Assembly (NCBI GenBank): GCA_023430945.1
Contig: JAEYYE010000015.1
Location: 1 to 11,647, forward strand
Length of the DNA stretch: 11,647 nucleotides
Direction of reading: 5' to 3'
Source: Bacteroidota bacterium
Lineage (GTDB): Bacteria; Bacteroidota; Bacteroidia; Flavobacteriales_F; PHOS-HE28
Shown here in pieces: positions 6,696 to 11,647 of this stretch. Every line of letters starts with the position of its first letter. Position 1 is the stretch's first letter. The notes beneath the pieces are model-generated. The model searched no databases. It saw only the letters and a list, made by a program, of their open reading frames with translations, and was not told the origin of the DNA. A program made the position numbers and the translations under genes.

Positions 6696-7775
6696 ATGAG
6701 CTACACCGGCACGCAGCTCTTCCTGATCTATTCGGGTCTCTTCTTCGCCATTTTGGTGTTCAGCCTGCTGATCGATTCGCTTTTCATGCGCTTTGCGCGA
6801 ACCCTGGGCATGCGCGATCGCGATCCGGCCATGGTGCGCTGGGCGAGCACGCACAAACCGGCCTTTGGCGGGATCGGTTTCTACATCCTCTTCCTGGTGA
6901 GCTTCACCCTGCATGGCGTGCTTTTTCCCGGCCAGCGTGAAGAAACACAACGGCCCGAACTGCTCGGCCTGCTGGCCGCCACTTCGCTCGCATTCCTCAT
7001 GGGCCTTGCCGACGACTCCTACAACACGAAGCCCCTGCTGAAATTCCTGGTACAACTGATCTGCGGGGCATTGCTGATCCTTTCCGGATCGGAGATACAA
7101 TTGTTCGATGCCCATTGGGCGAACGTGCTGCTCACGCTGTTCTGGGTGGTGGGCATGATGAATTCGATCAACATGCTCGACAACATGGATGGCATCACCA
7201 CGGTGGTCTCCATCATGATCCTGGTGGCGGGGATCGTGGCGATCATGACAACAGGAACCCCGGATCCGGTCTACATGGTGCTGTTGATCGGCGTGATCGC
7301 TTCGCTCAGCGGATTCCTCTTCCACAATTGGCACCCTTCCCGCATGTACATGGGCGATACCGGAAGTCAGTTCCTTGGGGTTTTCCTTGCGTTCGTGGGC
7401 ATCCGCTTCTTCTGGAACGCCACTTCGGCCGATGGCATCATCGAGCCAGCCCGGCAGATCATGGCGCCGATCATCGTTTTCCTGCTTCCGATCGCCGATA
7501 CCACGGTGGTCTCGATCTCGCGGATCAGTGGAGGCCGCTCGCCGTTCATCGGTGGGCGCGATCACACCACCCACCACCTCAGCTACGCCGGGCTCAGCGA
7601 TGGCCAGGTCGCCCTGGTATTCGCCGGCATCTCCCTTCTCAACATCTTCCTTACCTTCGTGATGTTCCGTTTCATCCGTGAATGGAGCAACCTTCATACT
7701 TTCATCTTCGTTTCATACGCTCTGGCCGTTTTCGGCACGTTCTTCGTCCTTACCAAACGAACCAAGCCACGGTAG
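6696..7775 (+). CDS. WecA/TagO-like polyprenyl-phosphate sugar-1-phosphate transferase (MraY family)
   Basis: This 359-residue multi-pass inner-membrane enzyme should transfer a HexNAc-1-phosphate (commonly GlcNAc-1-P) from its UDP-sugar to undecaprenyl phosphate, starting the polysaccharide repeat unit. The protein is almost entirely hydrophobic helices, roughly ten or eleven. Family motifs are present in order: KPAFGGIGFY, the Mg2+/carrier motif LADDSYNT (D106, D107), NSINMLDNMDGIT (N156, N159, D162, D165), HNWHPSRMYMGDTGSQFLG (D221) and the HxxH-like cytoplasmic loop GGRDHTTHHLSY (H290, H293, H294). The third motif reads DNMDG where many relatives have DGxDG. ATG 6696 is chosen over an upstream in-frame start near 6582, because that one lies deep inside rfbC and adds a soluble stretch before the first helix. 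It begins 8 bases after rfbC and ends 4 bases before the next gene. UDP-GlcNAc as donor is only the family default. Confidence 0.9.
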   Translation: MSYTGTQLFLIYSGLFFAILVFSLLIDSLFMRFARTLGMRDRDPAMVRWASTHKPAFGGIGFYILFLVSFTLHGVLFPGQREETQRPELLGLLAATSLAFLMGLADDSYNTKPLLKFLVQLICGALLILSGSEIQLFDAHWANVLLTLFWVVGMMNSINMLDNMDGITTVVSIMILVAGIVAIMTTGTPDPVYMVLLIGVIASLSGFLFHNWHPSRMYMGDTGSQFLGVFLAFVGIRFFWNATSADGIIEPARQIMAPIIVFLLPIADTTVVSISRISGGRSPFIGGRDHTTHHLSYAGLSDGQVALVFAGISLLNIFLTFVMFRFIREWSNLHTFIFVSYALAVFGTFFVLTKRTKPR

Positions 7776-7779
7776 CAGC

Positions 7780-8742
7780 ATGGACCGCAAAAAGAGACCT
7801 TTCAGCATGATCGCACGGAGCGCGTTCCTTGCGATCGCCTTCGTGTTCGGTGCGCTCAGCGTTCACCTCTTCACCTATTCCACCACCACGCGGGATAGTG
7901 ATGTGGACCACCGGCGCAGCTTCAACGACGGTTACAAGGTCTTCTCCCTCACCATTCCAAATGAATTGAATTTCTGCGGCGAGGAAGTACCGTTGCAGCG
8001 CCTGGAAGTGCGCGAACGGCTCGATCGGGAATTGATGGTGAACACGTACTGGCAGAGCAACACGCTGCTTGCGCACAAGCGCGCCAACCGCTGGTTCCCC
8101 ATGATCGAAAAGATCCTGAAGCAGGAAGGCGTGCCTGACGACATGAAGTACATCGCGGTGATCGAAAGCGGTCTCACGAACGTTGTTTCACCTGCCGGCG
8201 CCGCCGGTTACTGGCAATTCATGAAGGAGGCGGCGATCGAATACGGGCTTGAGGTGAACGATGAGGTGGACGAGCGCTACCACGTGGAGAAGAGTACGAT
8301 CGCAGCGGCGAAATTTCTGAAGGCCGCATATGCCAGACATGGTAGCTGGGCGCTTGCTGCTGCTTCCTACAATCTGGGCATGGGCGGCGTGAACAAACAG
8401 CTTACGAAACAGAAGCGCCAGAATTATTTCGACCTTCTCCTGAACGAGGAGACCTCGCGCTACGTGTTCCGTATCATCGCGATGAAGGAGATCATCGAAG
8501 ATCCGGAGCGCTATGGATTCCACCTGCGCAAAAAGGATCTTTATCCGCCCTTCATCACACGCCGCGTTGAGATCACGGGGCCGATCGAGGACATCGCCGA
8601 TTTCGCCCTTCGGCAAGGCACAGATTACAAGACCGTGAAACTGCTGAACCCCTGGTTGCGCGACAACAAGCTCACCAACCGGAATGGGAAGACCTATGTG
8701 CTGTTGTTGCCTGGTGAAGGCTTCGACGAGGCCGGTTCGTAA
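7780..8742 (+). CDS. Membrane-anchored lytic transglycosylase, MltD-like (SLT/GH23) with LysM-like tail
   Basis: This 320-residue periplasmic enzyme should cleave the MurNAc-GlcNAc bond of peptidoglycan, leaving 1,6-anhydroMurNAc ends. A basic N-terminus (MDRKKRPFS) leads into one hydrophobic helix (about residues 12-32) that acts as an uncleaved anchor or signal peptide. The SLT domain spans about 105-245, with catalytic Glu129 in AVIESGL, SPAGAAGYWQFM at about 137-148, and the substrate-binding AASYNLGMGG (Y197, N198). Residues about 262-315 (GPIEDIADFALRQG, LLNPWLRDNKLTN) resemble the LysM-like repeat behind Bacteroidota MltD homologues. ATG 7780 lies 4 bases after the WecA-like stop; the longer in-frame extension to 7678 runs inside that gene and is rejected. 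Its place in the cluster suggests, by inference, that it opens the cell wall for the export complex. A general role in wall turnover is the alternative. Confidence 0.88.
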   Translation: MDRKKRPFSMIARSAFLAIAFVFGALSVHLFTYSTTTRDSDVDHRRSFNDGYKVFSLTIPNELNFCGEEVPLQRLEVRERLDRELMVNTYWQSNTLLAHKRANRWFPMIEKILKQEGVPDDMKYIAVIESGLTNVVSPAGAAGYWQFMKEAAIEYGLEVNDEVDERYHVEKSTIAAAKFLKAAYARHGSWALAAASYNLGMGGVNKQLTKQKRQNYFDLLLNEETSRYVFRIIAMKEIIEDPERYGFHLRKKDLYPPFITRRVEITGPIEDIADFALRQGTDYKTVKLLNPWLRDNKLTNRNGKTYVLLLPGEGFDEAGS

Positions 8743-8760
8743 CAGCGGTCCGATCGCATT

Positions 8761-8765
8761 GGGAG
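8761..8765 (+). promoter_or_regulatory. Possible ribosome binding site for uvrA (GGGAG), 6 bases before a TTG start
   Basis: GGGAG sits 6 bases upstream of TTG 8772. It is the most Shine-Dalgarno-like sequence ahead of any gene in this window and helps to single out the unusual start codon, although strong Shine-Dalgarno use is rare in Bacteroidota. Confidence 0.35.
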
Positions 8766-8771
8766 ATCACC

Positions 8772-11633
8772 TTGGAGAGCATCGCAACGAACGGGAACGC
8801 CCCGGAATTCCTTGATAACGGCCACGAATTCATCGAAGTTCTTGGTGCGCGCGTACACAACCTGAAGAACATCGATGTGCGCATACCGCGCGACAAGCTG
8901 GTGGTGATCACCGGCCTCAGCGGAAGCGGAAAGAGCAGCCTCGCCTTCGATACGATCCACGCCGAAGGGCAGCGGCGCTACATTGAAACATTCAACGCAT
9001 ACGCGCGCCAGTTCCTGGGAGGTATAGAAAGGCCGGACGTTGACATGATCAACGGCCTCAGCCCGGTGATCGCGATCGAACAGAAAACGATCAGCCGAAA
9101 CCCACGAAGTACCGTGGGCACGATCACGGAGATCTACGATCTGCTTCGTCTTCTCTTCGCCCGCGTTGCCGATGCATACAGCTATGCCACGGGCGAGCTG
9201 ATGGTGCGATACACCGAAAAGCAGATCGTGGATCTGATCATGGAGGAATACCAGGGAAAAGAGATCCTTGTGCTCGCTCCTGTGATCCGCGGAAGAAAAG
9301 GACATTACCGTGAACTCTTCGAACAATTCCTGCGGCAGGGATTCCTGCGCGCACGCGTGGATGGCAAGGTGATCGACCTTACCACAAGGCCCCGCCTCGA
9401 TCGGTACAAAGTGCACGATATCGAACTCGTTATCGATCGGTTGAAAGTGAACGAGGCCGGAAGAAAGCGCTTGACCGAGACCTGCGCCACTGCATTGAAA
9501 TATGGCAAGGGCAACCTCATGATCACCGGTGCGAAGGAAGAGAACGTGCGCTACCTCAGCCGCCATCTCATGTGCCCCACCACCGGCATCGCCTACGAGG
9601 AACCGGAACCGAACCTGTTCAGTTTCAATTCACCCTATGGCGCATGCCCGCGTTGTAGCGGACTTGGCCAGATCACCGATGTGGCGCTGGACAAGATCGT
9701 GCCCGATCGGAGCAAAAGCGTAAAGAAAGGAGCACTCATTCCGCTCGGATCGTACAAGAACAGCTGGGTCTTCAAACAGATCGAAGCGGTGCTGGAGAAC
9801 TTCGGTCACGACCTGAACACACCGATCGCCGATATGGACGATCAGGTATTGGCTGCGATCCTCAACGGAATGGAGGAACCATTGCGCGTTACAAGCAACA
9901 TCGGTTTGAGCGATCGCAACGTGCAGTTCGAAGGCATCATTCCCTTCATTCTGGAACAGGCCGAGGAAGGACCGAAGACAGCGCAGAAATGGGCCGCAAG
10001 CTTCACCCACATGGTCACCTGCCCGGAATGCAACGGCAGCAGGTTGAAGAAGACCGCGCTGTATTTCAGGCTCGATGGAAGGAACATCTTCGAGCTTGCC
10101 AACATGAGCCTGAGCGATCTGAACGGTTTCGTGAGCGGACTTACCGATCGGCTCGATGAGAAGAAAGCGACCATCGCCCGCGAAGCCGTGAAGGAGATCA
10201 CCTCGCGATCGCAATTCCTGCTCGATGTCGGGCTTGAATACCTCACTCTCGATCGGAGCGCACGGACACTTTCCGGCGGTGAAGCGCAGCGCATACGGCT
10301 CGCCACGCAGATCGGTAGCCAGCTCACCGGCGTGCTCTACATTCTTGATGAACCCAGCATCGGTCTTCACCAGCGCGATGATCAGCGGCTGATCGGAAGT
10401 TTGCGCAGCCTGCGCGATGGCGGCAACAGCGTGCTGGTGGTGGAGCACGACAAGGAGATGATGAAGAGCGCCGATCACCTGATCGATATCGGGCCTGGCG
10501 CCGGCGAACATGGCGGCCGCATCATCGCACAAGGCGATCCCAACGATCTGGCGCAGGGCGAAAGCGTTACCGCGAAATATCTGCGCAACGAGATGCGGAT
10601 CGAGATCCCGAAGGAGCGAAGGAAAGGCAGTGGCGAACGGGTGATATTGAAAGGCGCACGCGGCAACAACCTGAAGAACGTAACGGTTGACTTTCCCCTC
10701 GGAAAATTCATCTGCGTAACAGGTGTCAGTGGAAGCGGCAAGAGCACCTTGATCGGCGACACCCTCTACCCCATCCTCAGCCAGCACTTCTACCGCAGCG
10801 ACCTGGAGCCGCTGGCATATGACAAGATCGAAGGACTGAAGCATGTCGACAAAGTGATCGAGGTGGACCAAAGCCCGATCGGGCGTACGCCGCGAAGCAA
10901 TCCGGCCACGTACACCGGCCTCTTCGATCACATACGTGAATTGTACGCACAGCTACCGAGCGCAAAGATCCGCGGCTACAAGGCCGGGCGTTTCAGTTTC
11001 AATACCGCTGGCGGCCGTTGCGAGACCTGCAAAGGCGCGGGCGTTCGGGTGATCGAAATGAATTTTCTACCGGACGTAAGTGTTCCATGCGAAACATGCC
11101 GTGGCAAACGCTTCGATCGGGAGACCCTGGAAGTGCGCTACAAAGGCCGCAGCATCGCCGATGTTCTCGCGATGAGCGTTGAGGAAGCATTATCGCATTT
11201 CAGCGATATTCCACAGATCAACCTGAAGCTGCGCACGCTGATGGATGTAGGTCTTGGATATGTTACGCTCGGTCAGAGCAGCACCACGGTGAGCGGTGGC
11301 GAGGCGCAACGGATCAAGCTCGCGACAGAACTAAGCAAGCGCGACACCGGCCGCACCTTTTATATCCTCGATGAGCCGACCACCGGTTTGCATTTCGACG
11401 ATGTGAAACAGCTGATCAATGTCCTTGATCGATTGGTGGATAAAGGCAATACGGTGCTGGTTATCGAACACAACATGGACATCATCAAGGTGGCCGATCA
11501 CGTCATTGACATGGGCCCTGAAGGTGGGGCTGGCGGTGGCCAGGTGGTGGCTCGCGGAACCCCCGAAGATGTGGTGATGATGGCCAAAGGCCATACCTAT
11601 CCGTACTTGTTGCACGAATTGAACGCGAATTAG
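8772..11633 (+). CDS. uvrA: Excinuclease ABC subunit A (UvrA)
   Basis: UvrA is the damage-sensing ATPase of nucleotide excision repair; it forms a dimer, loads UvrB on damaged DNA and acts in the cytoplasm. The 953 residues match the usual full length. Tandem ABC modules are complete: Walker A GLSGSGKSS (48-56, K54) and GVSGSGKST (651-659, K657); signatures LSGGEAQ (500-506) and VSGGEAQ (840-846); Walker B ILDEP with D526/E527 and D867/E868. The C-terminal zinc module has all four cysteines (C750, C753, C773, C776), and CPECNGSRL is present at 417-425. The first zinc module keeps C268, C292 and C295, but the expected fourth cysteine is Thr271. The start is TTG 8772: the next in-frame Met falls beyond Walker A, and FIEVLGARVHNLKN follows 19 residues in. 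It lies 29 bases after the transglycosylase gene with no obvious promoter in that gap, and has no functional link to the polysaccharide genes. Confidence 0.97.
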   Translation: MESIATNGNAPEFLDNGHEFIEVLGARVHNLKNIDVRIPRDKLVVITGLSGSGKSSLAFDTIHAEGQRRYIETFNAYARQFLGGIERPDVDMINGLSPVIAIEQKTISRNPRSTVGTITEIYDLLRLLFARVADAYSYATGELMVRYTEKQIVDLIMEEYQGKEILVLAPVIRGRKGHYRELFEQFLRQGFLRARVDGKVIDLTTRPRLDRYKVHDIELVIDRLKVNEAGRKRLTETCATALKYGKGNLMITGAKEENVRYLSRHLMCPTTGIAYEEPEPNLFSFNSPYGACPRCSGLGQITDVALDKIVPDRSKSVKKGALIPLGSYKNSWVFKQIEAVLENFGHDLNTPIADMDDQVLAAILNGMEEPLRVTSNIGLSDRNVQFEGIIPFILEQAEEGPKTAQKWAASFTHMVTCPECNGSRLKKTALYFRLDGRNIFELANMSLSDLNGFVSGLTDRLDEKKATIAREAVKEITSRSQFLLDVGLEYLTLDRSARTLSGGEAQRIRLATQIGSQLTGVLYILDEPSIGLHQRDDQRLIGSLRSLRDGGNSVLVVEHDKEMMKSADHLIDIGPGAGEHGGRIIAQGDPNDLAQGESVTAKYLRNEMRIEIPKERRKGSGERVILKGARGNNLKNVTVDFPLGKFICVTGVSGSGKSTLIGDTLYPILSQHFYRSDLEPLAYDKIEGLKHVDKVIEVDQSPIGRTPRSNPATYTGLFDHIRELYAQLPSAKIRGYKAGRFSFNTAGGRCETCKGAGVRVIEMNFLPDVSVPCETCRGKRFDRETLEVRYKGRSIADVLAMSVEEALSHFSDIPQINLKLRTLMDVGLGYVTLGQSSTTVSGGEAQRIKLATELSKRDTGRTFYILDEPTTGLHFDDVKQLINVLDRLVDKGNTVLVIEHNMDIIKVADHVIDMGPEGGAGGGQVVARGTPEDVVMMAKGHTYPYLLHELNAN

Positions 11634-11647
11634 ATCGACATTTGCGC

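Noticed and set aside
7115..7681. 188-codon plus-strand frame inside the WecA-like gene
   Set aside because: Overlaps the membrane enzyme in another frame, with His/Gly/Arg-rich composition and no start context.
6558..7697. 379-codon minus-strand open frame opposite rfbC and the WecA-like gene
   Set aside because: Long runs of Asp, His and Arg are the mirror of hydrophobic codons and GATC-rich DNA. No family resemblance, and the sense genes have intact catalytic motifs.
8743..8771. Search for a terminator or promoter between the transglycosylase gene and uvrA
   Set aside because: No stem-loop followed by a T run and no TAnnTTTG element is visible in these 29 bases.
9630..10931. 433-codon minus-strand open frame opposite uvrA
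   Set aside because: Shadow frame of a highly conserved gene; no recognisable domain or promoter.
1..11647. Search for mobile elements, CRISPR arrays, tRNA or rRNA genes and defence genes
   Set aside because: Nothing resembling transposase, spaced repeats, cloverleaf or defence domains was seen; the genes are all ordinary envelope or repair functions.

Overview
The window reads as part of a surface-polysaccharide (exopolysaccharide, O-antigen or capsule) gene cluster from a GC-rich member of the Bacteroidota, followed by the DNA-repair gene uvrA. The Bacteroidota assignment rests on three things. One is a perfect match to the phylum's TAnnTTTG promoter element, placed just ahead of a lipoprotein gene. 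Another is the near absence of strong Shine-Dalgarno sequences. The last is the protein types: a short Wza-like lipoprotein, a Wzc-like kinase with a Gly-Tyr tail, and an MltD-like lytic transglycosylase. The family within the phylum is inferred only loosely; a GC-rich Flavobacteriales-like lineage would fit.

All eight genes lie on the + strand and are tightly packed. No intergenic gap exceeds about 40 bases, so there is no gene-free stretch of 300 bases. In order: (1) a 5'-truncated glutamine-hydrolysing asparagine synthase (asnB, 1-1599); (2) a GT4-family glycosyltransferase (1630-2850); (3) a Wza-type export lipoprotein (2888-3664) behind its own likely promoter; (4) a Wzc-type co-polymerase/BY-kinase (3683-6139); (5) RmlC/RfbC dTDP-4-dehydrorhamnose 3,5-epimerase (6142-6687); (6) a WecA/TagO-like polyprenyl-phosphate sugar-1-phosphate transferase (6696-7775); (7) a membrane-anchored lytic transglycosylase with a LysM-like tail (7780-8742); (8) full-length UvrA starting at TTG (8772-11633).

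The genes fit a Wzx/Wzy-type pathway. The WecA-like enzyme loads the first sugar phosphate on the lipid carrier. The GT4 enzyme adds sugars, RfbC helps make dTDP-L-rhamnose, and the AsnB-like enzyme may amidate a sugar or other precursor. Wzc and Wza control chain length and carry the chain through the envelope. The lytic transglycosylase, 4 bases behind the WecA-like gene, could open peptidoglycan for this machinery. No flippase (Wzx), polymerase (Wzy) or tyrosine phosphatase is visible here, so the cluster must continue upstream or depend on genes elsewhere.

I see no mobile element, CRISPR array, RNA gene or clearly new system. The points most worth checking are a strong excess of GATC and GCGATCGC, a slippage-prone tyrosine-rich Wzc tail, an abrupt base-composition step inside the GT4 gene, and a UvrA that lacks one cysteine in its first zinc module.
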